From Oscarella lobularis (lineage: Eukaryota; Porifera; Homoscleromorpha; Homosclerophorida; Oscarellidae), in contig NC_089187.1 of assembly GCF_947507565.1 (NCBI RefSeq), positions 1,550,001-1,614,000 on the forward strand: 64,000 nt of DNA, read 5' to 3'. Position numbers and translations under genes: made by a program. Below are positions 33,600 to 44,650 of the stretch, piece by piece; position 1 is the stretch's first letter, and every line of letters begins with the position of its first letter. Below the pieces are notes generated by a model. The model did not search any database and was not told where the DNA came from. It saw nothing but the letters and a program-made list of their open reading frames with translations.

Positions 33600-35246
33600 C
33601 TACTGCCCATGCGCCGCTGCGGGCAGCTTGCACGCTCCGGATTTGTGCCCCTCGGCGCCGCACTTTGCACAAACGTGTGCAAACACACAGTCAGCCCCGT
33701 AGCTGCAACCCTCTTTGCCAAAATTGAACTGTCGGCAAAACTTTGCGGCTGGTGACTTTTTCGTCTTAAGTGGTTTCGCTTTCGACGGGCGATAAACCAC
33801 ATCCGCTGCCGGGGCCAGCGCGCACTCCTCTGTTGCGTGATCGGCCTCAAGGCAATGGTCACATACTACCGGGGTCTTTGCCCCGGCGTGCTTTGTCGAC
33901 CAGAAAGTGCCGCCGCATATCGCTGTCTGGAGTGACGTCCAGGCGTTTGACGGGTATGCCCCGGCCTGCATGCGGAATTGCTGGTCGTATGCTCTCCAGC
34001 CCGTTCCGCCGCACCGCTGCGCCTCCCGCACCAGCACGCGCAGGTATGCCATCAGCTCTGTGGAGCAATCTGGCTGGTGCGAGAGCACGACCGCTGCGAA
34101 AGCGGCATATGCCTGAACCCAGGACAGAAGGGACGTCAGCCGCCGTATCGGCGAGCGCACTGACTGCCACCCCGCCGCCATGTTCCTCTCGCCATCCCTG
34201 CGCATTAGCTCAATATTGTCCGGGAGCAACTCCGAGAAATCGATATATTCTCCGGACAGAATTTTGTCGACCGCCCTTCCCGGCACCAGCGGGAGAGCCT
34301 CTCTCATGAAGAAGGGGGCCGAGCGAGCCTTTTTTGCCGCCGGAGCCATATCCATCTATCCGGGAGGTGTGGTCCACGCCGAAAGCGTCCATTGCGCCGA
34401 CGCCGTCCCGCCTCCGGGTGCATCGTGACCCGCGCCCAGCCCTGGTTGAGGCCCGTCGCTGACAGACCAACGCCCGCACCCGGCACTCCGGGTGGCGGCG
34501 GCTGCACCACCGCCGCGCCGCTCGGTGTCGATCCCGACGCCGACGCAAAACGCACCGCGCTCTCGCCCTGAGGGCGTAGGCCAGACCCAAACGTGAACCC
34601 GCCCCTTAGCGGGAACTGGGACGCTCCCCTCACGCCTGGTCGAGAGCCTGCCGCCGCCGTCTGTGTTCGGCCCAACGCTGATAACAGACTCGCCGAGGGC
34701 AGACTTCCCAGCCCGCCTCTTCCTATGCCACCTGTGGGAAGTGCGCCAGGCTGAGCCCCGCCTATCACCCCTCCCGCGGGCGCGCCACTGTTCCCGCCAA
34801 GATGGGACGTTTGGGCGCCAACCGCTGGCTTTCCCTGGCCGAGCGCCAACGCGCCCAAACTGGGACCCCGATACGGAGTGCGATCGGCAACGCCGTCGCA
34901 ACCGCTGAACCAACCCCTGCCTACCTGCGCGCGTCAATGTGTTTTCCGCCACCACTGACTGCACGAACGCGCGTAATGGAACGCGACGGCCGTCGGCTGT
35001 CTGCAGCAGGATGTCCGATTGTTGGGGCTGCGATCCCAACACTCCCGTCGTCGGTGTCGTCGAGGCCGACTGTAGCGTGGGAACGGGTAAGCTTGACGTC
35101 AGCGGAGAGGACGTGGCAGCGGCCACGGGCGCGGCCGAAAGCGGCGTCGACGTACCCGCCGAGGCGGCCGGGGCCAACGGCGTTGTCCGTGTCTGACTGC
35201 GCGTGAGCATTCCCGCTCCTGTTGTCGTCCGCGTTTGCTGTTCCAT
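33600..35246 (-). pseudogene. DIRS Gag-like protein, interrupted
   Basis: The C-terminal block 34355-33600 (251 codons) has VPGRAVDKILSGEYIDFSEL, then RRLTSLLSWVQAYAAFAAVV and the zinc-knuckle/CCCH cluster CRQFNFGKEGCSYGADC, CAKCGAEGHKSGAC at the end, as in DIRS Gag. The N-terminal part starts at 35246 (MEQQTRTTTGAGMLTRSQTR), Thr/Ala/Pro-rich. It changes frame near 34900 into a Gly/Pro-rich stretch and returns near 34400, and a TAG at 34356-34358 separates it from the C-terminal block. So there are two shifts and one stop, unless the TAG is read through. It would package the RNA. Confidence 0.8.
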
Positions 35247-35266
35247 CGAGAGAGTTGCAAAAGAAA

Positions 35267-35398
35267 GTTGAGTAGTGATAATTTTCGCGCGCTGGCAGCC
35301 TGACGACTGACTCCTACGCTGCCAGCGCGCGCCTTATCTATTTTCCCCCGATATCCCGGATATCAACCGCGTCTAACTGGGTGGGGGTTAGACTTCAC
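35267..35398 (-). repeat. Split direct repeat B, outer copy
   Basis: 5' end of the element on the coding strand. It lacks a few C of the C-run present in the inner copy. Confidence 0.92.
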
Positions 35399-35539
35399 AT
35401 AATTTTTTTCACTGGTGCTGGTTTGACGCCGTTTCAAGTCGCTTTGTCTTATTTACAATTTGTCTGTGCACGCTTTGTTTTGATTTCTTAATTAATAGTG
35501 TTCATAGGCTTTCCTATAAGTACGTGTCTCAACTCTTGA

Positions 35540-35785
35540 ATGCTACTAAGGCGGTGCAACGCCTGTGGAGCAAACAAAGCCGCTCAAAATTACTGTTCCG
35601 TTTGCGGGGAGATACAGGAGCGAAAAGGATTCGATGTCAGCTTCTCTAAGTACCTCTGCTCTGACGGCTCCTCAGGTGTACACTCACGTGAGGCCACCGA
35701 AGACGCTTCTTCCGATTGGTACGTCATTGCGGTAAGGGTCACACAAAGGCGAAGCGACTACGTCTACATTACGAAGACGTTCTAG
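35540..35785 (+). CDS. Possible small zinc-ribbon ORF, unrecognised
   Basis: 81 codons with RCNACGANKAAQNYCSVCGE, a CxxC...CxxC pattern that could bind zinc. After residue 45 the text looks random, and no partner exon was found. It may be one exon or chance. Confidence 0.25.
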   Translation: MLLRRCNACGANKAAQNYCSVCGEIQERKGFDVSFSKYLCSDGSSGVHSREATEDASSDWYVIAVRVTQRRSDYVYITKTF

Positions 35786-36084
35786 AAAGCAGGTTTGGAA
35801 GACGTTCGGCTGGTGAGAAAAAGGACGTCGTAGACATTAAACGGTCAAGTGCAGTATTAGTGCGATGCAGAGCTCGTTTATTTGGAGGTGTGGTTCGTGC
35901 GTACATAAATATATCAATGAAAATGCACGGGCTTTCGTTCAGTCTTGAGACGCTCTCGCTGGCGACTTCGCCAATGCAGCCGGCTTTAGCCAATGTGATA
36001 CTATATCACAAACTTGGACAAACAGAGGCAAATTGATAAATACGAAACTATGAATAAAATATATTAAATTGCATAATGCTTGAA

Positions 36085-36300
36085 AACTGGTATGTCTCAG
36101 AAGCTCTCAGACAGGGTCTCAGACAGGGTCTCAAGACGGGGTCTCCGTAGGTCTTACTAGAAGTCTCGGTAGGTCTCAATAGGGGCCTCGGTACGTCTCA
36201 ATAGGGGTCTCAATATGTCTCATATGGGGTCTCAGTATGTCTCAAAAGGGTTCTCAATATGTCTCAGCCGGTCTCGGTATGACTCAGACGGGGTGAGATT
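36085..36300. repeat. GTCTCA minisatellite
   Basis: About ten degenerate units of roughly 20-24 bases built on GGGGTCTCAATATGTCTCA. Next to AT-rich DNA, with no gene. Confidence 0.75.
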
Positions 36301-37390
36301 CTATATTGCTTTAGTTTGACGTTCTCTGCAGTGAAACTACGCGGCAGCGAAAGGAGACGTCATCGTTCGGCGGCAAAGTCGACGAACGCAAAGTTCCCAG
36401 CCATTGGAAAGATCTTTCCATCGAGAGGTTGTCGGCCGATTATAGCCAGAATGATGCGAGCAATTGCTCCATTGATGCAGGAACTTGAGTTTGGAGGTAG
36501 CCCTTGCAGAGAACCTACTGAGCTTTTTTACTTTGTTTAACATTAGTTTGTTCCTACTTTATTTCTGAAACTTCTGCAGATGAATGCCCGTCGAAGCTGA
36601 CGCGACGCGCTGAAAGGAGCGGTGAAAGGTTGGCGATTAATTCGCTGCAAAGCTATTTTTTTGTAACAGCTGCGTTTCCGTAAGTAGGCTGTCGTTTTCG
36701 GAATGCGCAGCAGTGATCGTTTTCCGACGAGTCGTTCGGCAGCATCGTTCCTTTCCGATTGCTCCTTCCGTGATTACGCAAACGCTGTATCCTCCGCCGC
36801 TATTCAAGCACCGACACCTAAGGCTATTGCATCTCCCGCGATTGACGAAACGACTGCTAGCGAGAATGCGTCTGCCGCCTATCGATCGACGACTCGTAGC
36901 GATAATGCCATGGCCGCAATTCCAGCAAGGCCTCCCAGTTTAGCCACGACCAATTCTGGCACAGATGCCACTGCCGATATTAGAGCATCTTGTTGGCTTG
37001 CGCAGCGCGATCGATAGAGCCGCGACCGATTTTGTTTGGTTTCGGTTGTCGTCGTGTTTTCCCATGCGGGCGCGGGGTACCCACGTCGTGCGACATTTTT
37101 ATGACCCGCGGTGGACTTAACGGGAAGATTGGGATGTGGCGAGCGGACGACGTCGATGCCGCTCGGTTGGCTTGGCCGGAGATCCGGGCGCGTGGCGTTG
37201 TGGTTGAGTTGGTGGTGGCCGACAGCGGGCGGCCGACAGCGGGCGACATAGGAGACCGATGGGCACGACAGACGGCTGATCTGAGGCGAGGCTGGCTTGG
37301 TGGGCGGTGGCGCTAATCGGTCGTCTGGGGCGTTTCTAGGAAAAATCCCTGTGGTAGACGACGTTCTCGTGACGAACGGAGAAGCGGGCG
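36301..37390. other. No confident gene; GC-rich stretch open on both strands
   Basis: 36703-37017 (plus) gives an Ala/Ser/Thr-rich product and 37493-36879 (minus) a Pro/Ala-rich one. Neither shows a domain. It may be the decayed N-terminal, low-complexity part of the Gag relic that follows. Confidence 0.3.
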
Positions 37391-37920
37391 CGTCAGCGGC
37401 GGGAGCGGGCGTTGCTTCCGCCGTTGGGCGGCCATCGGAGGTGCTGCGTACGAGGGAAAAAAGAGGCGGTGTCGCTGCTAGCGAAAGCGCCAAAAGGGGC
37501 GGCGTTCGAGAAAGCTGCCACGCCGGCGACTTTTATCCTGGACGAAGGCGTCGCTATTCCAAGAAAGGTGGAGGCACGTATTGTGTCCAAGCAGTTTGTG
37601 GACATGACGGAGGTCGTGGCGGAGAACGTCAGCCCGGTGGCCACGCTGAAGGAGGCCAATCCGTTGAGTGATCTAGTTCCGGGAACCCGCAGAAAGCTCT
37701 ACCCTGTTCCGGATCTGACGAGTTGGGCCACCTGCTTTACGGCAAACACAATCATTCGGTGTTCAAGACATTGCGACGACGCGACGATGCTGCTCGCCTA
37801 CCTGCGGCTGATTTTGAAGGAGACGATGAGTCAGACGATGAATCAGAGCATCCAGACGAAAGCATCAGGTTCCATAGAGATGTGGGCCAAGATGTGGGCG
37901 ATCTCTACAAAGATTGAACT
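37391..37920 (+). pseudogene. Second DIRS-type Gag relic
   Basis: The frame from about 37470 reads VAIPRKVEARIVSKQFVDMT, then PDLTSWATCFTANTIIR and DDATMLLAYLRLILKE. Compare the Gag at 34355: LVPGRAVDKILSGEYIDFSE, LTSLLSWVQAYAAFAAVV, ELMAYLRVLVRE. Same order and spacing, on the plus strand, without the zinc cluster. Confidence 0.5.
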
Positions 37921-39540
37921 TCGGAACCCAAACGAATAGCTTTGTTTTTGACTTGCCTGTTATATTGCCTCACGTCGTGTACTCAAAATGGTTGTTCGCA
38001 TATAAGCGCATGCGCCTATATCGGAAAGAACACGTTTAATTTGTCGTGAAAGCCTGTTTTCACGTCGAAGCGCAAGCGCTTTTATGTGTGGTAATCCGGT
38101 TTGCGCAAAAAACTTTACTTGCGCAACAAAAAATATTCGTTCGCAACAGCCGCGCCCGCGCAATGAGGAATGCGCAATAGCTTTATCACGGGATTTTGTG
38201 CGCTGAGCGGACTTGTCACGCGCTCTACTGGCAGGAGAATGAACTGCCAGCGTCGTCAAGACAGCGCCGCTCGCCGATCGTGCGTTTATCCGCGCAAGGA
38301 GAACATGAGACGACGGTCAGATGGCGCAGTCGTTGCCTTTCGTCATGTCGCTCAACGCCTGACAACGAATTGCTCAACAAACGTCGTTCTCGGTCAAGTT
38401 GGCCCTTCACCAAGACAACAGTGCGGTTCTCTGTACGATGCTTCACTCATGAAAGTGTAGAGGACGTTCTTGCTAGTGTTAGTGAGCTGTCAAGCAAAGA
38501 AGTCTCTCCTTCACGGGTTAAGAACGGAGCGAGAACCAATTCGCGGACTCAGGTTTCCTTCGTCGGGTGACGACGAGGTTCACCGGCTACGTTGTGGTAT
38601 GCTCGTATATAACGAGGTTACGTCAATAGTGACTAGATACTTAAAAGGTGGCAATTTCGTTCGTTCGACAAGACTAATGAATTGTTTACTATCCTGTATA
38701 TACAAATTTTTAGTCTGAGCAATCGGGTTCATAATATGGTCTAGGTAATCGATTAGATAATCTCTCTGTTGGCTTGGAACACCCAGATGCTATAGGTCGG
38801 TATTTATAGAATTTTTATGAATTTTTTGGTACAAAGTTTGTGTTTCGCTCTTACGTCTGTAGGGTCTCGTCGAAGGTAATCTGAAGTGACGCCGTCAATG
38901 ACGTGTTTTTCTAACGCTTTATCAACGTAGTCGTTGATCGCAAGTACGAGAGACAATATGAGATCTCCTGATAGAATTTCGTAAGTCCGTTCGTCCGATA
39001 GGTGAAGGATCGCTAGCTGGTAATATTCAAAACGACGACTTGTGATCCTTTATCTGCTATACGGTCCAAGGCCCTTTGACATTTCCAAAGACGCACCGCT
39101 ACTCCCGCAGGCTTTTCGTATTTACAAAGATACGCGCTTTGAAATGGGAAAAGTTGCTAATGATCTAATTCCGCAACAAGGACGGGGTTGACTGCGGCGG
39201 TCCTTCACGTTTTTGTACCAAGGATTCAGTCCATTAAGGCTATTCAGCTGAAAGAAGAGAGATTAAATCAGGAGTTCGCTGAGAAGATGCAGGAAATAGG
39301 CGAAGAACTAGAGGAGACTTACGACTCTGATCAAGAAGATCAAAAAGAAGATTTAGAAGAAGTCGATTAAGTCGAAAATTAATAGGACTCACATATAGAA
39401 GCGATGAGGCTACCAAAGAATAAATACCATGCCCATGTGAAATACCATGCGCCAATTGAACGCCACCGTCTCGCTCGTACGAAAAATTAGAGCACCATGG
39501 CGTTCTATTCGAGGAAATACAGTCATTAAAGAAAAAGATT
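37921..39540. other. No confident gene; possible acidic C-terminal exon at 39230-39370
   Basis: 39188-39370 (plus) ends in a Glu/Asp-rich coiled-coil-like tail (EEIGEEL-type, EDQKEDLEEVD). Its upstream exon could not be found. The rest is without a domain. Confidence 0.3.
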
Positions 39541-39547
39541 CGTATAA

Positions 39548-39645
39548 ACGTTTGTTCAGGGTGTTCTAAAATAGACACTGTTCTAAAATAGTGCCATCTA
39601 AGGAGGAACTATATTAGAACGGGACTATATTAGAACAGACGCTGT
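39548..39645. repeat. Palindromic repeat, copy 1
   Basis: GTTCTAAAATAGACACTGTT CTAAAATAGT on the left and CTATATTAGAAC twice on the right: two tandem 12-mers facing two inverted 12-mers around a 20-base centre (GCCATCTAAGGAGGAA). A MITE-like hairpin. Confidence 0.7.
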
Positions 39646-39727
39646 TTCAACGTGCACCCATGCAGGCCATGCACGGTAGCTACCAGGCGGTGACTGGCAT
39701 GAGTCTTCATCTGTTTCTGTACTGAAA

Positions 39728-39812
39728 TAGGTTGTTCTAAAATAGACCCTGTTCTAAAATAGTGCCATCTTAGAAGGAACTATATTAGAACAGGACTATA
39801 TAAGAACTGAAA
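39728..39812. repeat. Palindromic repeat, copy 2
   Basis: Same structure as 39548-39645, with GTTCTAAAATAG twice, GCCATCTTAGAAGGAA in the centre and CTATATTAGAAC at the right. A third half-copy (GTTCTATTAAATATAGTCCC) lies at about 40023-40042. Confidence 0.7.
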
Positions 39813-40029
39813 GTTATTGTCCCATTTTCACCCTCTTGGTATGACAAGACGTCCCAATCAATAAAAAATAAATTTCATCACTGTACAGTATGTATGCTGG
39901 TGTGAAACGTCGTAAACTTTTTCTAAAAATCGCCAATTGAGTTACGGGGCCGTTGTCAGGGATGGTTACGTATCTTAACCTAGTTAGCTACTACGCAAGC
40001 ACCTTACATCATTGAGCGTTGCTGTTCTA

Positions 40030-41228
40030 TTAAATATAGTCCCGATCTAATATAGTGACTTCACAGCACTTGAAGATTTGTACTTGAGATAAAGACACAG
40101 CCGAATTACCGATGGATGCCAGCGTATCTGACGGCGATCCTTCACTTGTAATGCCTGAATTTGCTACTTCCAAAAAGACACGTAAAAGTGAACTGTCAGA
40201 GCATCCGTCCATTACTTCCTGGATCTTTTCTTTCATGATACTTTCGATGTCTTGGAGCCCGTCATCATCCAATACAACACCGGATGTTTCTAGCGACTTT
40301 TGAGCCATTCTTTTTGTATTTTAGTTCGGTTGAATTGAGGCGTGACTTTGTATTCTTTATGCGGAGACGTCTTTCCGGCGTGTTAAGGTACCGGAAATTG
40401 GTATTGCTGTCACTTCTAAGTGAACTACCAGGTGACTTCTGCATTTCTTTTAAACGCTTAGAAGCTTTCAGAAGCGTGCCACGGTATTTTCTGCAGCTGC
40501 AACACCGCGCAAGTAGAGGACTTAACTGTTTGGCATTCAGTTGATTTTGGATACTGTGCAGTGATGCTGGCTGCAGTAGTTTTTTCCGCGAGGAGAGAGA
40601 AGCCTTCCTTTTTTTTTTGCAATTGCGAGATCCAAAAAAAGTCATTTCCTGGACAAAAAGAAGCTGAGCTCACTCTCGTTAAAAGATCATAGACTGTGCT
40701 GTGTGCTGCAGGCTGCAGGTGATACGGTTAGGAAGAGATCTGAATATAGGATTGGTGAGGGGCGCGGGGCGGTCAAAACAGCAAACACGCCAAGTGAGGT
40801 CGGTGTCAATTATGACGTTGTGGGAGGCGGCAGTCTCGCCGGTCTCAGTTGAAAGTAAGTTAAACTTGTAAATGTGCAGCCCTTCCAACGTTTTTTCCAA
40901 AGTCCTTTCAGTAGTCAGGACTATCGACGTTTCACTGATTCAAGAGTATCCTTTTCAGCTGATGGTTGGGCCTAAAGATTATGAATGTTCCACATCACTT
41001 ATAATTTTGTGTGTACTCTACCTTTACCTTTTCGGACTTTTTCCTGTAACGCCTTTTTTTTGGCCTACCAGACTGCTCATACTTCGGCGTCTTGGTCGAA
41101 TTTTTTGGTGGGATTGACAAAGAAAATTTTCTTTTCCCCATGTTCAGTCGGCCGCGGGATACAGTAGACATTACTTTTGAACTGTTATATAGTTTTGCAA
41201 ATCTTCGGGAAAGTCGGTAAAATACCAC
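40030..41228 (-). pseudogene. P-element/THAP9-like transposase, N-terminal region relic
   Basis: From high to low coordinate: a basic stretch (SIPPKNSTKTPKYEQSGRPK, 41200-41050), then 40645-40300 with NTNFRYLNTPERRLRIKNTK and a coiled coil, then after a shift near 40305 GVVLDDDGLQDIESIMKEKI and SLLRVFLEVAN. The RYL.TPE..R coiled coil followed by LDD.L..I..IM.EK is the start of P-superfamily transposases in marine invertebrates, which usually continue QRLFW..Q. That continuation is replaced here, and the catalytic domain is missing. Assignment is from memory of the family. Confidence 0.4.
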
Positions 41229-43699
41229 GAATTAACGTACTTTCACGAACTAATTCCCCCGTATGTGGACAACAAACCGATACTCTGCAAATGAAAATGC
41301 TCGCACGAGCTGTCTAATACGATTACAGTTCTCCTCAGAAACAATTGTTGTCGAAAACACGGGTGACGAAGCGAGGAAAATCCCAAAAGCGTGCGCGAGT
41401 GCGCGAGACACAAGTAGGCGCGATTTCGAAACAGGAACGGATATTCTGGAGCAGAGAAGGCGCTAGAAAATAGCTCTATCATTACTGTATGCATCACTAG
41501 TAACGGAAAGCCGCAAGATGACCCACACCGTCGATTAGGGAGGTTGCGAATGTACTTGTCGTCCGACGATGTGTGGGCGTGGCGAGGACACGGATTCAAC
41601 GTTACAATGAGTCGCGTGCGTGCGTTTCCTATCCATCTCTTCTAGCATCCATGGTGGCACCGGGGTCGGTCAAGTGCGCATGCTCGTGTAGGCCGACATT
41701 CTAATGTCCCGTAGTAAATCTTCCTTTCACGAGCTCCTCCTAAGCACGCAAGTAAGGTACGTCATAGAGATTACATTCCCGTATTCGGCTCTCGCGAAGT
41801 GCACACCGCGAGATTTTCTGACGGAGTTGGACTCACGAGTCGCCGCGGTCGTTTCAAAAATTCTTAAAAATCGAAGTCCTCTCGTTTCTTCTTCGACGAC
41901 GGCGTATGACTGCTTTTACCATTAGTCTCACGATTTCTTTTCTTTCTGACCGTATTCATGGCCTTCGTTTGGTCGAAAAGGAGCCCTATTCCTTTCGCGG
42001 AAGTTCGAAAAAAGCCGTTGAAGCTCTTCACGAGGCATTTCGACATTCTAAGGTATTTTTACATTTGGGCGATCGTTGTACATGGCTAACAATCACCTGT
42101 TTCAGAAAGGTTTCGTGAAATGTTTCATGCAGCAGTCGGGAATTTAGAGTTTCAAGGAGTTGCAGTCCCCAAGTTTCTCTCCCTTGAAACTCTGTCGCTC
42201 CTCGTTACTTAGGTTACAACTCACGTAAACTAGCCGCGGTTCACATTAGACGAAGACATTCATTCACAATTCAACAACGGTAACCATACTACACCCGTCG
42301 AATGACTCCCGTATTCGCTGCGCGCATAACGGAATTTTTGAACCATTTTGATTTCGGATCACGGTGAAATTTGTCTTGCTCCGCACTCAAGGAGATCAAT
42401 CTTGTGTTCGAAGAGTCTCGCAGCGCGTATTTGATCGGCGGGTTGACAGCAAACGGGATGGCGAACCGGAACGAAGAACCTGGGCGGTCACCGTTCAAGC
42501 TACTACGGCGGCTTCTACGCGGAGGTTAGACGTTTATACCTATTTTAGGATTGTACGATCGCGCTGGAAGAGATGGTTGCGGGCTCAAAGGCGTTAGAAG
42601 GTGAGTCGAGACACTGGCAGCTATTTTTAGCTATAGAGCTGCCTGTACTGAAATCAGTTTCTACTAAATTTTAGTAATTCTAATATTCTTTTCCTGCATA
42701 TCAATACGTTTTGTTTTCTTCATGTTAATCTAATATTGGTTATTTCTCTTGCAGGGTAAATACTTGTAATTGCTTTAATTTTGTGTAGCTTTGTACGAAC
42801 TTCATCTTTAGCATTTTTTGCAAGCTAAGTTTTTCTCTAAATTTGCATCCTAATTTCTATCGTAATAGCTGTGGCACTAATTTCTCTCTTTTGCAGGCCT
42901 AAGTGATATCATACTTAATTTTTAACTGTGGCTGACTTTTAGTCAATTTATAATTTTTTTATGATTTTACCTTTTAAGGTATTTTTTATGCCTTTGTGAA
43001 GTGTTCTAACTTAGAAAAATTTTCATTTTGCATTGCTTTAAATTAGTTACATATTTATAGCATTTTTATAGTATTTTTGTGAAAACGTTTTGGTTTAGCT
43101 GAATATATACTTAGATGCTTGTTTTAATAAATAAGGATTTGGGAACCGTGACTATTTTACAAGCCAGCACATTAATAGTTGTTATCGGGCATGTGACCTA
43201 CATTATTAGATTAGTTGCTCTCGACCTAAGTTAATTACATCGTATTGAAGTTACGCACTCAGCAGCGTTTCGCGAAACGTTGGTAAAGCGACTTTGCAAT
43301 GGCGTAAGCAACACCATAAGCAACGGTCTTGGTGAAACATTGCTCGAAACGTTTCAAACGGAGGTGATTTTGAGCCATGTACTTATCTTTGAAGGCTTCT
43401 AAAGCTTGCAAGCTTGGCACAGGTTTTTGTCTACTTTAGCGTAAGTGTGCATACCTCTTCTGTTCGAATGACTGCAAAAAGAAGAAGCTGAGATAACGGC
43501 TCATAAACTTTACGATCGTCGTTCACCCTGCTCGCTCTCTCCATTCGTGGCTGGGATTTTTTCTTTTCTTCGGCAACACCTAAACCACAGACAATTCTAA
43601 TGGCGTCAATTTTCTAACGTCATAGCACAAAAAATTACTCATTCTCGTCGCCTAGCGCCTCACTGTGGATGATATCTGACACCGTCCAGTGCTCGACTA
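41229..43699. other. No recognisable gene
   Basis: 41240-42600 has open frames on both strands without domains. 42600-43150 is AT-rich and stop-rich in all frames. Confidence 0.4.
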
Positions 43700-43707
43700 G
43701 GCGTGAC

Positions 43708-44084
43708 CAGAGCCGTATATAGAGAGCTGCGCCAACTTAATTGGTCACGTGACAAGACGTGGTAAAAAACATGGTCTGAGCTTAGATACAGGCAGTGTTG
43801 AGCATTTAGAGCCTAGCAATTAGCATTCGCCTAGGATCGCCTAAACTGGCCTTTACAACGCGAACCTTCTAACCACGCAGGAGGTGCTCTCTACGCTTTA
43901 ATAAGATGCAGAGCGAGCTATTATCTAAGCTCTTTTCTACTCGTTTGGATAATCTTGAGGCTGAATCGCCTCATGTACGGGCCTACCGCAGGCACAAAGT
44001 TGGACACAAAATGGCGTCCGTAAAGGCACGTGAAGGCTTCAAGTGCGCTAAGTGGGCGCAGCTCTCTCTCTATATACGGCTCTG
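43708..44084. mobile_element. hAT-type MITE (377 bp)
   Basis: Bounded by GGCGTGAC direct repeats (43700-43707 and 44085-44092), an 8-bp target duplication. Inverted ends are CAGAGCCGTATATAGAGAG...CTGCGCC, the right one with four extra bases (AGAG). An 8-bp duplication and a CAG start are typical of hAT elements. No transposase inside. GTCACGTGAC is at 43744-43753. Confidence 0.88.
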
Positions 44085-44650
44085 GGCGTGACGAGGGCAT
44101 TCTGGCGCGCAAAGATCTTCTTACAGTAGCTTCCAGTTGAGGAGGTGAAGCAGCCGGGGCTGACACGGCTTGAGTAGCTGAAGAAGTTTGGACAGCTGAC
44201 GCCTTCCTTTGCTCTTCTTCTGGCCTTTCCTCACTGATCTCTGGTGGCTCGTCATCTTCGAACGATGAGGTTTTGGAAATGAGAATACTTTTGGATGGTC
44301 TCCATCTTATCCTCTTGCTCGACGCTTTCTTCGTGTTGTTTTTTTCTTCTGGGTCGCCTTGTTGCGCCTCCTCTCTTCTGCTGTATTCCTTGCACTTGTC
44401 TTTCTCTTCTCCCCGGCATTATTCCTAGTACTATTTCTCTATGAAATTTTATCCTACCTCATGACGATCCTCGTCTCCAAACCCTCCTGCCTCGTACATT
44501 GGCCCTTCAACTCTCGTCTGCGTTCTTCTTTTGTTTCTTTTGTCTCAGTACTCGATGTCTTAACCAAAATTCAGTTCCCCTCAGGGTGACCAAATTCACT
44601 TCTTTAAACGCGGCCGTTCGTTTCAAGTCCCGCATACTTTTTCTGTTCTT
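44085..44650 (-). pseudogene. Second member of the family at 11744, its end formed by the MITE
   Basis: On the minus strand, VTLRGTEFWLRHRVLRQKKQ (44650-44560) and, after a one-base shift, RVEGPMYEAGGFGDEDRHEV repeat the block seen at 11990-12070. Downstream the frame is Lys/Glu-rich (REEAQQGDPEEKNNTKKASS, SSFEDDEPPEISEERPEEEQ) down to 44090. It then crosses into the hAT MITE, which supplies another 50-60 codons up to a stop at 43921. The function is unknown. The shift suggests decay. Confidence 0.45.

Larger units (their letters stand above)
30086..35398 (-). mobile_element. DIRS-order retrotransposon of PAT/Ngaro-like structure (5.3 kb)
   Basis: Split direct repeats: unit A (137 bp) at 30086-30222 and 30425-30561, unit B (132-135 bp) at 30290-30424 and 35267-35398. 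Read on the coding (minus) strand the order is B, gag, RT-RNase H, tyrosine recombinase, A immediately next to B, 67 bp, A. This split-repeat layout and a tyrosine recombinase instead of an integrase define PAT/Ngaro-type elements, which integrate through a circle and make no target duplication. The internal A-B junction (30424/30425) should equal the circle junction. Gag and recombinase carry breaks, while RT is open. Confidence 0.93.

Noticed and set aside
36703-37493. Two opposing GC-rich ORFs as real genes
   Set aside because: Both are low-complexity, mutually overlapping and next to a Gag relic. No domain or start context supports them.
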